Shown: positions 52,206-58,887 of the stretch, one piece after another
Numbering within the stretch: the first letter of the stretch is position 1
Layout of the letters: each line of letters begins with the position of its first letter
Assembly: GCA_964400015.1 (NCBI GenBank)
Contig: CAYNRR010000003.1
Span: 1-64,000, forward strand
From: UBA1234 sp964400015
Lineage (GTDB): Bacteria > Bacillota > Clostridia > TANB77 > UBA1234
Direction of reading: 5' to 3'
DNA length: 64,000 bases
Program-made: the position numbers and the translations under genes
Notes under the pieces: generated by a model
The model's database searches: none
What the model was told of the DNA's origin: nothing
Seen by the model: only the letters and a program-made list of their open reading frames with translations

Positions 52206-52631
52206 TTAGTAGGCTTTTTCACGCAGCTCTTCAAAGAATGCAGAACCTAATGCTTCGCAGTGCAAGGCATTTCGAATCTCGGTTTTTACACTGGTGCTGT
52301 AAAGGCCCTGAGCTTCAGGACCGAGCTTACGCACTCGCCAGGAGTACCACTTCGGTTCGTAAAGCTCCAACTTGATGACGCTTTCGGATTGCGCATTTTT
52401 TTCAATCCATTCTTTGTAGGGAGCGGCGAAAAGCTTCAGAACTACAGGATTGGTGTTGAAAAGCAACCCCATAACCACATTGCCGTTGATTCTTTCACGA
52501 ACGATAAAGCGTTCTGCTTTGCGAATGATCTTGCGAGTTGCTTTGGTGGCCATGCGTGTGGCTTGGTTTCTCTGGCGTTCTTGAGCTTTCAGAATCTTGT
52601 CATCCCAACTTTTAGTTTCCTTTGCCAACAT
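52206..52631 (-). CDS. Hypothetical basic protein, 141 residues, GC-richer codons
   Basis: AAGGAGGT before ATG. Lys/Arg-rich N-terminal helix (residues 1-50), then a mixed region with aromatic residues (LYEPKWYSWRVRKLGPEAQG). No family recognised. GC content is visibly higher than the flanking mutS2 and it uses CTG, CGC and GCC codons. A 130-nt leader contains a perfect 8-bp inverted repeat (52680-52709). Own promoter at 52768-52796. Looks like an acquired single gene. Confidence 0.65.
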   Translation of the reverse strand: MLAKETKSWDDKILKAQERQRNQATRMATKATRKIIRKAERFIVRERINGNVVMGLLFNTNPVVLKLFAAPYKEWIEKNAQSESVIKLELYEPKWYSWRVRKLGPEAQGLYSTSVKTEIRNALHCEALGSAFFEELREKAY

Positions 52632-52679
52632 TTTGTTTACCTCCTTAAGATGATTACAGGTAAATTTACGTACACTGCA

Positions 52680-52709
52680 TACTAGCAGAAAATATCACAT
52701 TTGCTAGTA
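52680..52709. repeat. Inverted repeat in the leader of the 141-residue gene
   Basis: TACTAGCA and TGCTAGTA, 14-nt loop, perfect 8-bp arms. It would form a hairpin in the 5' UTR of the minus-strand transcript. Confidence 0.7.
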
Positions 52710-52767
52710 AATTCGTATGTCCCAAGACGCGGGAAAATACTAATTATACAGAATATGTGATAACAAT

Positions 52768-52796
52768 AGTATAACATACTTAACATAATATTTCAA
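52768..52796 (-). promoter_or_regulatory. Promoter of the 141-residue gene
   Basis: Minus strand TTGAAA (52796-52791), 17-bp spacer, TATACT (52773-52768). Confidence 0.7.
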
Positions 52797-52845
52797 TCAA
52801 ACTAAATATTATCCAATATTCTACAATATTAGATAGTTCCAAAAT

Positions 52846-52872
52846 AAAGGAGCCCCCAACGGGAGCTCCTTT
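52846..52872 (-). terminator. Terminator of the 189-residue gene
   Basis: AAAGGAGC and GCTCCTTT arms with CCC/GGG inside. GC-rich stem with a T-rich tract on the minus strand. Confidence 0.8.
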
Positions 52873-52881
52873 ACGCGTAGT

Positions 52882-53451
52882 TTACTTGCGACGGTTCAGA
52901 AACAGCAATTCGATATCATCGCGCTGAGTAGACGCATCGCTTGTTTCCGGGGAATTTTTCCGAGAAGAGTTGTACTTTTCCAGCCAGGGAAGAACCTCCT
53001 GCAGATACGACTCAGGATGCAACTCGAACAGCTCGCCAGGAGTAACATTGCCGAATTCTTTCTGAATCAGCGTCATGTACTGCCTGTAATAGGCTCTGCG
53101 AGCTTCAGGGGTATAAGCCTTGATCTCATCGATAGGATGAGGAACGTCGCAGAACAGCCGAGGAGAAGTCTTACCATCTTCAGTAATCAGCCGGAAAACC
53201 TGGGTGCGCTCGGAAGAGACTCTAAGAGCCAATTTGTATCCGAGTCTGAATCCGTTGTAAATTCCGAATCTTTCGATGGAACGCATATGGTTGTCGAAAG
53301 TGATCATTGCACACTCTTCTGCATTCTTGACCTCTTTCAACACGATATCATTCCATTTCTGGAACAGAATCGGGACAGTGTTGGTGCTGGGCTGCTTGCT
53401 GGTGACGGTTTCCTGGATTTCTTCCTTTTTAACTTCGTTTGCCATAGTCAT
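52882..53451 (-). CDS. Hypothetical protein, 189 residues, GC-richer codons
   Basis: ATG 53451 follows TTGGAGGAAA. Upstream in-frame codons to 53487 lie before the ribosome site. About half of its bases are G or C against about a third around it. Sequence: charged N-terminus, a helical core (FQKWNDIVLKEVKNAEECAMITFDNHMRSIERFG), a strand region, then YTPEARRAYYRQYMTLIQKEFG and a polar tail. No family recognised. It has a consensus promoter 120 bp upstream and its own terminator, like the neighbouring 141-residue gene. Confidence 0.65.
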   Translation of the reverse strand: MTMANEVKKEEIQETVTSKQPSTNTVPILFQKWNDIVLKEVKNAEECAMITFDNHMRSIERFGIYNGFRLGYKLALRVSSERTQVFRLITEDGKTSPRLFCDVPHPIDEIKAYTPEARRAYYRQYMTLIQKEFGNVTPGELFELHPESYLQEVLPWLEKYNSSRKNSPETSDASTQRDDIELLFLNRRK

Positions 53452-53579
53452 GATGTTTTCCTCCAAAAAAATAATGTAACTACACATTTCTCTACAAAAA
53501 GTATATAACCGATTTGTAATAATTCATAAGTTCCTATAAAAGGAATATATGTTTGTATAAAAGTATGCAGTTCAATATA

Positions 53580-53608
53580 ATTATAGCATTGCTAACATAA
53601 AATGTCAA
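53580..53608 (-). promoter_or_regulatory. Promoter of the 189-residue gene
   Basis: Minus strand TTGACA (53608-53603), 17-bp spacer, TATAAT (53585-53580), a full consensus promoter. Confidence 0.85.
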
Positions 53609-53618
53609 TTTTGGCAAA

Positions 53619-53984
53619 CTAGCTCTTGATTTTTGGCTTGGACACTAAAGCAGCTAAAAATCCAAAAAGAATTGCAGCTGAAATACCTGCTGCTGTTGAT
53701 GTTATACCTCCGGTAAAAATTCCGATAAATCCTTTTTCATCAATTGCTTCCATAGTTCCTTTGGCAAGTGAATATCCAAATCCAGTAAGAGGTACAGTAG
53801 CACCAGCACCACCAATCTCTACAATTTTAGGATATATTCCTAATCCAGTTAAAATAGCACCTACGGTCACAAATAAAACAAGTATTCTAGCTGATGTAAG
53901 TTTTGTTTTATCTATGAGAATTTGTCCAATTGCACAAATGATCCCTCCAACGATAAAACACCAAATATATTTTTGAAAATCCAT
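53619..53984 (-). CDS. spoVAE: Stage V sporulation protein AE
   Basis: 121 residues, AAAGGAAG before ATG. Three or four membrane helices with the family's conserved core GIYPKIVEIGGAGATVPLTGFGYSLAKG and FIGIFTGGITSTAAGISAAILFGF. SpoVA proteins move dipicolinic acid and calcium into and out of the spore. Usually encoded with spoVAC and spoVAD. Neither is adjacent here, and a promoter for the next gene starts 11 bp after its stop. Supports a spore-former. Confidence 0.88.
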   Translation of the reverse strand: MDFQKYIWCFIVGGIICAIGQILIDKTKLTSARILVLFVTVGAILTGLGIYPKIVEIGGAGATVPLTGFGYSLAKGTMEAIDEKGFIGIFTGGITSTAAGISAAILFGFLAALVSKPKIKS

Positions 53985-54097
53985 GTAAATACTTCCTTTC
54001 TAAAAGTAAAAGAATTCTTTAAATGTATTTTTTACATAGTATTAAAAAATATTCTAAAATGATAATAAAAATTATTTAAAAAATATGAAAATATTTG

Positions 54098-54126
54098 TTG
54101 ACAAATTTCGTGCCGAATGATAGTAT
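54098..54126 (+). promoter_or_regulatory. tRNA-Leu promoter
   Basis: TTGACA (54098-54103), 17-bp spacer, TAGTAT (54121-54126). Confidence 0.75.
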
Positions 54127-54162
54127 ATGACTTACAGGTTGTGAAACTTGTATATTGCGTAT

Positions 54163-54250
54163 GCGCGAGTGGCGGAACAGGCAGACGCACAGGACTTAAA
54201 ATCCTGCGCCCGATGAGGGCGTACCGGTTCGATTCCGGTTTCGCGCACCA
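54163..54250 (+). tRNA. tRNA-Leu(TAA)
   Basis: 88-nt class II tRNA with CCA encoded: acceptor GCGCGAG/TTCGCGC, anticodon loop with TAA between CAGGA and TCCTG, long variable arm, T-loop GGTTCGATTCC. Confidence 0.95.
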
Positions 54251-54251
54251 T

Positions 54252-54297
54252 AAAGTACTTCGGCTTTGAATGTGTCATTGTCGTAGTGCTTTTTTTT
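54252..54297 (+). terminator. Terminator of tRNA-Leu
   Basis: AAAGTACTtCG pairs imperfectly with CGtAGTGCTTT, followed by a T-run. Confidence 0.7.
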
Positions 54298-54345
54298 ACT
54301 ATATAATATTTAGCAAATTTGTAAAAATTTAAAAACCTAGAAGTA

Positions 54346-54374
54346 TTGACATTAAAAGAGTAATTCTTTAATAT
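54346..54374 (+). promoter_or_regulatory. Promoter of the mini-protein/cdaA unit
   Basis: TTGACA (54346-54351), 17-bp spacer, TAATAT (54369-54374). Confidence 0.75.
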
Positions 54375-54410
54375 AAAAGTAGATAGTCCATATTTGGAGG
54401 TGTTATAAAA

Positions 54411-54506
54411 ATGCAAGAAAAATATAAAAGCGTAGCAAGAGTTATTTGCTTTTTACTAGCAATGATGTTTATTGTACCAACTGTTATGTCATTATTTTTT
54501 AATTAG
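54411..54506 (+). CDS. 31-residue single-pass membrane mini-protein
   Basis: ATG behind TTGGAGGTG with ideal spacing. Begins MQEKYKSVARVICFLLAMMF, then a short hydrophobic run and ends at TAG 54504-54506. One membrane helix with a basic N-terminal face. It is the first gene after the promoter and 15 nt before cdaA, so it is co-transcribed. The good ribosome site and position argue for a real product, perhaps a CdaA regulator. Confidence 0.6.
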   Translation: MQEKYKSVARVICFLLAMMFIVPTVMSLFFN

Positions 54507-54521
54507 TGGATGTGAATTATT

Positions 54522-55412
54522 ATGGAAACTATTATTGAATCAATAAAAATTTTTTATGAAACAAATGTACTAGCTTATTTTAATACATTAACACAGTCGC
54601 CAGTAAAAATATTTACTTTGTTATTAGATTTATTTTTAGTGGGGTACTTATTTTATATTGTTTATAAAATGCTAAGAGGAACAAGAGCAATGCCTTTAGT
54701 TAAGGGTATTATTGTTTTATATTTAGCAACAGCATTAAGCGAGTGGTTATCTCTTAACGCTGTACATTTTATACTTACTTCAATTGGTACGTACGGCGTG
54801 TTTATGATTATAGTTATATTTCAGCCAGAACTTAGACGCGCACTTGAGCAAATGGGAAGTGCAGACATACGTAAATGGCTTTATTTTGAACAACCAGATG
54901 AAAGTTTTATAGATAGAGTTGTAAGTGCTGTTTACAAAATGTCAAAAGAAAAAACAGGTGCACTTATTGTATTTGAAAGAGATATGAACTTGGATGTAAT
55001 CATGGCAACGGGTGTTATGATTGATGCAAAAGTTTCGGCAGAACTTATTGAAAATATATTTGTTCCAGATACACCTTTACATGATGGTGCTATGGTTATT
55101 AGAAATGGCAGAATAGTATCAGCATCGTGTATATTACCAATTACTAATAGAGAAGATTTAGATAGAGAATATGGAACAAGACATCGTGCAGCAATTGGCC
55201 TTTCAGAACAATATGATTCTATAGTAGTTGTAGTTTCAGAAGAAACAGGTAAAGTTTCCTTAATAATAAATGGAAAAATAATTAGAGGATTAAAAGAAGA
55301 TACGTTAACTAAAGAATTAAAAAGAAGACTTGAACGTAAAACTCAAAAGAACTTTAAAGAAATTAAAGATATTATAAATAAAGGAAAAGAAAAAATAAAA
55401 AATAGAGCTTAG
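54522..55412 (+). CDS. cdaA: Diadenylate cyclase CdaA
   Basis: 296 residues. Three N-terminal membrane helices (about 25-100), then a DisA_N cyclase domain: LHDGAMVIRNGRI (DGA motif, about residue 188) and YGTRHRAAIGLSE (RHR motif). Makes c-di-AMP from two ATP. A basic C-terminal tail follows. The usual downstream cdaR is missing: a terminator follows directly. glmM and glmS, its usual operon partners, lie 30 kb away. Start ATG has a weak ribosome site and probably depends on coupling with the preceding mini-gene. Confidence 0.93.
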   Translation: METIIESIKIFYETNVLAYFNTLTQSPVKIFTLLLDLFLVGYLFYIVYKMLRGTRAMPLVKGIIVLYLATALSEWLSLNAVHFILTSIGTYGVFMIIVIFQPELRRALEQMGSADIRKWLYFEQPDESFIDRVVSAVYKMSKEKTGALIVFERDMNLDVIMATGVMIDAKVSAELIENIFVPDTPLHDGAMVIRNGRIVSASCILPITNREDLDREYGTRHRAAIGLSEQYDSIVVVVSEETGKVSLIINGKIIRGLKEDTLTKELKRRLERKTQKNFKEIKDIINKGKEKIKNRA

Positions 55413-55438
55413 ATTAAATTCTAAGCTCTACTTTTTTT
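55405..55438. terminator. Terminator after cdaA
   Basis: AGAGCTTAG pairs with CTAAGCTCT, then a T-run. Its 5' arm overlaps the cdaA stop. Confidence 0.85.
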
Positions 55439-55553
55439 AGTTACAGCCGCAGCCACAACCAATTCCTTTGCCGTTATTATTTCCACAGCAATTTGTGATA
55501 AGGAATATTAAAATTATAATCCAAAGAATATCCTCACAATTTCCACCACACAT
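55437..55553 (-). CDS. 38-residue Cys/Gly-rich membrane mini-protein
   Basis: AAAGGAG before ATG. Begins MCGGNCED, has a hydrophobic helix (residues 9-20), then ends in alternating Gly-Cys (IGCGCGCGCN type). Same plan as the next gene upstream, so the two are paralogues. Small hydrophobic Gly/Cys proteins of this kind occur in spore-forming Firmicutes, some spore-associated. Function unknown. Confidence 0.55.
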   Translation of the reverse strand: MCGGNCEDILWIIILIFLITNCCGNNNGKGIGCGCGCN

Positions 55554-55579
55554 ATTAAAACTCCTTTCTAATAAAAAAA

Positions 55580-55732
55580 TTAGTTACAACCACAACCACT
55601 AGAATTGCCAATGTTATTATTACATCCACAACCACAGCCGTTGTTATTGTTGCCTGAGCAACCACAGAATAAAAGTAAAACTAAAAGTATACACCAAATT
55701 GAATCATTATTATTGCCAAAACAGCCAAACAT
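55580..55732 (-). CDS. 50-residue Cys/Gly-rich membrane mini-protein
   Basis: TTAAGGAGG before ATG. Begins MFGCFGNNND, hydrophobic helix (residues 11-24), then CGCSGNNNNGCGCGC and a second GCGC at the C-terminus separated by Asn runs. Paralogue of the 38-residue protein 26 nt downstream and probably co-transcribed. The alternating Cys pattern may bind metal or crosslink in a coat layer. This is inference. Confidence 0.55.
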   Translation of the reverse strand: MFGCFGNNNDSIWCILLVLLLFCGCSGNNNNGCGCGCNNNIGNSSGCGCN

Positions 55733-55819
55733 ATAAGAAGACCTCCTTAAAAATTTTATGTTATGTGCCTATGCTAATATAATATTCATAAACAGAAGAT
55801 GTGTTACAAATCTTTTTTG

Positions 55820-55849
55820 TTGCTTGTTCAAATATATATATGATACAAT
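55820..55849 (+). promoter_or_regulatory. Promoter of the DUF4435-like gene
   Basis: TTGCTT (55820-55825), 18-bp spacer, TACAAT (55844-55849). Confidence 0.65.
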
Positions 55850-55901
55850 GAAACTGATGTAAAACTTGTAAATTCGTCTTACAATAAAGGAGATGAGATT
55901 T

Positions 55902-56648
55902 ATGAATAGTGGTGAGCAAAGTGCCATTGCAAAGAAGATAATTCTGCAGATTATGGAAAAGTTTGAAGAAAATCCGATTTATAAAGGCGTACTCTTATGC
56001 GAAGGAACAGAAACTAGCGTAGATTGCAAGCTTTACCAAAAGATATATCCTTTATTGCTGGTAGTACCGATCGGTGGTTGGTCAGATGTTAAACGGTTTC
56101 AGCAAATTATAAAAAGAAAGTTGAAAAATTGCTATCCGATATACGGCATTATTGACCGCGACTCGCGTTCAAAAAGCGAAATAAAGAAACTAAAAACAAC
56201 AGGAATATATTGTACTAAATTACCGTTTATAGAAAATGTAATATCTTGTCCAGAAGTCGTATCGATTTTCGCAGAAGAAAAAGGCTACACTATTAACTAT
56301 ACAGTAAGCACTATTCAAAAAAATTTGATGGGAATATTATCTCAAAAATTAAGAGATGCACTTCCTATCAATATTCCAATAGACGTTGAAGAGCCGATAT
56401 CTTCAATAACTATTAAGATAAAAAAAGAGGACGGCACAATCATTGAAAAAACAGTAGATGAAGCTAATATAATGTATGCATACAGAGATAAGGCTGTTGC
56501 AAATGAAGCTGCTGATGCGCTTAGAATTGTTGGCAGAAAAAATTATTACAATTACTTTATAAGATGTTTGGATGACGAAATACTTGGTCCTAAAATATTA
56601 AAATGCGTATCTAGGTTTTTGCCGGTAATCGAAATTGGTCCTGAATAA
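55902..56648 (+). CDS. DUF4435/TOPRIM-like protein
   Basis: 248 residues. ATG 55902 has AAAGGAGATGAG upstream. The ATG at 55893 falls inside that site. The first half reads like the TOPRIM-related DUF4435 domain: VLLCEGTETSVDCKLYQKI (acidic loop, residues 33-51), VVPIGGWSDVKRF, then YGIIDRDSRSKSEIKKL (DxD, about 86-102) and LPFIENVI. The C-terminal half is unrecognised. In defence islands such domains occur with AAA ATPases, but here it stands alone with its own promoter and terminator. Nuclease activity is a guess. Confidence 0.65.
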   Translation: MNSGEQSAIAKKIILQIMEKFEENPIYKGVLLCEGTETSVDCKLYQKIYPLLLVVPIGGWSDVKRFQQIIKRKLKNCYPIYGIIDRDSRSKSEIKKLKTTGIYCTKLPFIENVISCPEVVSIFAEEKGYTINYTVSTIQKNLMGILSQKLRDALPINIPIDVEEPISSITIKIKKEDGTIIEKTVDEANIMYAYRDKAVANEAADALRIVGRKNYYNYFIRCLDDEILGPKILKCVSRFLPVIEIGPE

Positions 56649-56651
56649 TAA

Positions 56652-56690
56652 TAAAAAGACTTAAGTTTGTTATAAACTTAAGTCTTTTTT
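56652..56690. terminator. Bidirectional terminator
   Basis: AAAAAGACTTAAGTTT pairs with AAACTTAAGTCTTTTT around a short loop. Sits between the DUF4435-like gene and a minus-strand tRNA. Confidence 0.92.
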
Positions 56691-56693
56691 GTT

Positions 56694-56768
56694 TGGTGAC
56701 CCATACGGGAATCGAACCCATGATTCAGCCTTGAGAGGGCTACGTCTTAACCGCTTGACCAATGGGCC
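56694..56768 (-). tRNA. tRNA-Glu(CTC)
   Basis: 75 nt with CCA encoded. Acceptor GGCCCAT/ATGGGTC, anticodon loop CTCTCAA giving anticodon CTC, T-loop GGTTCGATTCC. The body matches bacterial tRNA-Glu. A second isoacceptor (TTC) must exist elsewhere. Confidence 0.93.
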
Positions 56769-56828
56769 AGTACAACTGACATTAGTTAGTATAGCATGTG
56801 AACAAAAAAATGACAAGAAAATTTTATA

Positions 56829-56869
56829 AAAAACTCATAAACAGAAATAAATCTGTTTATGAGTTTTAA
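56829..56869. terminator. Terminator of the HD gene
   Basis: AAAACTCATAAACAGA pairs perfectly with TCTGTTTATGAGTTTT. Confidence 0.9.
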
Positions 56870-56890
56870 TTATACGGTTATGTACGCTAT

Positions 56891-57535
56891 TTATCGAAAT
56901 TTATCGAAACGCCGTTTGGCTGCATATAAGATATCGTGGAAATTCTTATCCAAACGATCGGATTCGGATTCGACAATATAGAAGCATTCACCCATTGTGT
57001 ACAAACCATTCTGACTGACGTCCTGAATCTTAGGACTATTTTGAAGCTTGGGGGTACCGTTTTCAACAGTACAATCAAGACTTTGATCATAATAAAGACT
57101 CATTAAATCTGCATCGAGCTTGTCGCACATATATGCGAATTTTGCTTCGGGAGTAAAATGATTATCGAACTCCCAAATAAGAGCTTCATATTTTTTCGCA
57201 TCAACAAGAGGCGAAAGAATCTCGTGCACTGCAGCGTGACCTTTTCTGATTTTTTCTTCAGGACTTACGTCATCGATAGGTGTGATGTCAGAAATATAGA
57301 TTTCTTCCAATTCGTGAACGGTGAGCATAAGGATAACCTTTTCAAGGTCAATAGGATAGGAAAATTCGGAACTAATGGCAAGTGCTAACATGCAGGTACT
57401 ATAAATGTGCTCTGCAACACTTTCGAGCCGTTCTCTTTGAACATTCCATTGTTTCCAGCCACTTCTAACAAGTTCTTTCAACTGATTTGTAGTGTAGTAG
57501 AAGTCAAGAACGTTGGTTTGAGGCGAATTATACAT
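56891..57535 (-). CDS. HD-domain phosphohydrolase, YfbR-like
   Basis: 214 residues. ATG 57535 is used, as GTG 57547 overlaps the AAAGGTGG ribosome site. Metal-site pattern: RLESVAEHIYST (His), LTVHELEEIYISDITP (family HD position is His-Glu here), GHAAVHEIL, and DKLDADL (Asp). Such enzymes are 5'-nucleotidases or nucleotide hydrolases. The His-Glu variant also occurs, as far as I recall, in other clostridial members. Codon use is GC-richer than neighbours. Own consensus promoter and terminator. Confidence 0.8.
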   Translation of the reverse strand: MYNSPQTNVLDFYYTTNQLKELVRSGWKQWNVQRERLESVAEHIYSTCMLALAISSEFSYPIDLEKVILMLTVHELEEIYISDITPIDDVSPEEKIRKGHAAVHEILSPLVDAKKYEALIWEFDNHFTPEAKFAYMCDKLDADLMSLYYDQSLDCTVENGTPKLQNSPKIQDVSQNGLYTMGECFYIVESESDRLDKNFHDILYAAKRRFDKFR

Positions 57536-57609
57536 ATTATATACCACCTTTCAATTTTATATAGCGAAAAGACGCTATGCTGATTATATGGAAATGGTTT
57601 AAACAACGA

Positions 57610-57638
57610 AAATATACAATCTTTCCACAACTATGTCA
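57610..57638 (-). promoter_or_regulatory. Promoter of the HD gene
   Basis: Minus strand TTGACA (57638-57633), 17-bp spacer, TATATT (57615-57610). The leader has an AGCG/CGCT hairpin. Confidence 0.8.
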
Positions 57639-57741
57639 AGTAAGAACAAAAATAAATTTAATAAACAACTAATAAAAAAATATAGAATATGTTATAATTT
57701 TTATGGCAAGAGATTTCTTGAATAGAAGGGAGTGTATTTTA

Positions 57742-58708
57742 GTGAATAAATTAAAAATATTCGCGTGTAACGGTGCAGAAGAATTCGCAGAAAAAGTTTG
57801 TAGAGAAGTAGGTGTAGAACTTCGGAAAAAAGGAATCATTTAAATTTAAAAATGATAATACTTTTGTAAAAATATTAGAAACTGTTAGAGAAGATGATAT
57901 TTTTGTGATTCAATCTATGCAACCCCCAGTAAATGAAAGAATAATGGAATTGTTAATAACGTTAGATGCTTTAAAACGTGCGTCAGCAAAGAGAATAACA
58001 GCCGTATTACCATATTTTCCATACTCTAGATCAGATAAAAAAGATCAACCGAGAGTTCCTATAACTGCAAAATTAGTTTCAGATTTACTAGTTACTGCAG
58101 GTGCTAGCAGAGTTTTAACATGTGACTTGCACAATGCTGCAATACAAGGTTTCTTAGACGTACCTTCAGATCAGTTAAAAGCTAAGGATTTATTAGTAAA
58201 TTATTTTAAACCAATTGCAGAAGAAAACGAAGGTAATGTAATTGTTGTAGCAACAGATGCGGGAAGTTCAAAAAAAGCATATAAATACGCTCAAAAATTA
58301 AATACACAAATAGCTTTAATAGATAAGAGAAGAGATGGCAATGATGATAAAGCCATTGCTACAAACGTAATTGGCGATGTGGCTGGAAAAGTTTGTTTAA
58401 TATTCGATGATGAAATAGATACAGCAGGTTCAATTGTAGAAACAATCAACGTTTTAAATAAAAATGGAGCAAAAAAAATATATGCAGCTTGTACACATGG
58501 CGTGCTATCAGGACCAGCAATTGAACGCATTAACGCAACTAATGTTGAAGAAGTTGTTGTGACAAATACGATTCCACTATCAGAAGAGAAAAAAATTGAT
58601 AAAATAAAAGTTGTAGATATAGCACCATTGTTTGGAAAAGCGATTGCTAAAATTCATAACGGAGAAGCAGTTGGTGAACTTTTTGAAGATAAAAAAATGG
58701 AATTTTAA
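57742..58708 (+). CDS. prs: Ribose-phosphate pyrophosphokinase with one +1 frameshift
   Basis: Reads as 321 residues (family about 315) if one base is skipped near 57823. GTG 57742 follows AAGGGAGTG. Zero frame gives NKLKIFACNGAEEFAEKVCREVGVEL, then CGG and a stop at 57841. In the +1 frame GGA resumes the alignment (VGVEL-G-KKESF, cf. VGVQLGK in Bacillus Prs) and runs to 58708. Landmarks: PPVNERIMELL, YSRSDKKDQPRVPITAKL, CDLHNAAIQGFLD, and PRPP loop FDDEIDTAGSI. This enzyme makes PRPP and is usually essential, so a true knockout is unlikely unless another copy exists. Confidence 0.88.
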
Positions 58709-58725
58709 GAAAAACATGAAAATAC

Positions 58726-58754
58726 TTGTTTTTTATAATTATAGATGGTATAAT
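58726..58754 (+). promoter_or_regulatory. rpsB operon promoter
   Basis: TTGTTT (58726-58731), 17-bp spacer, TATAAT (58749-58754). Confidence 0.75.
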
Positions 58755-58759
58755 GTCGG

Positions 58760-58887
58760 AGTGCAAATGGCACAAATCCACATGTGAAGCCAGTATTTTG
58801 GTCATGTGCTATATTTATATAGTGGCTAAAATACGTTAACAGAGCTTTTACAGAGGAACAATAACAAAAATCAAGGAGGAAATTAAA
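58760..58887 (+). promoter_or_regulatory. Structured leader of rpsB
   Basis: About 125 nt. A long hairpin pairs GTATTTTGGTCA with TGGCTAAAATAC (two G-U pairs) and is capped by CTATAT/ATATAG. A shorter GTGC/GCAC element precedes it. Leaders before rpsB often mediate S2 feedback, and this may be such a site. No terminator T-run is present. Confidence 0.55.

Noticed and set aside
52260..52685. Plus-strand ORF of 141 codons
   Set aside because: Overlaps the better-supported minus-strand gene, which has a ribosome site and promoter.
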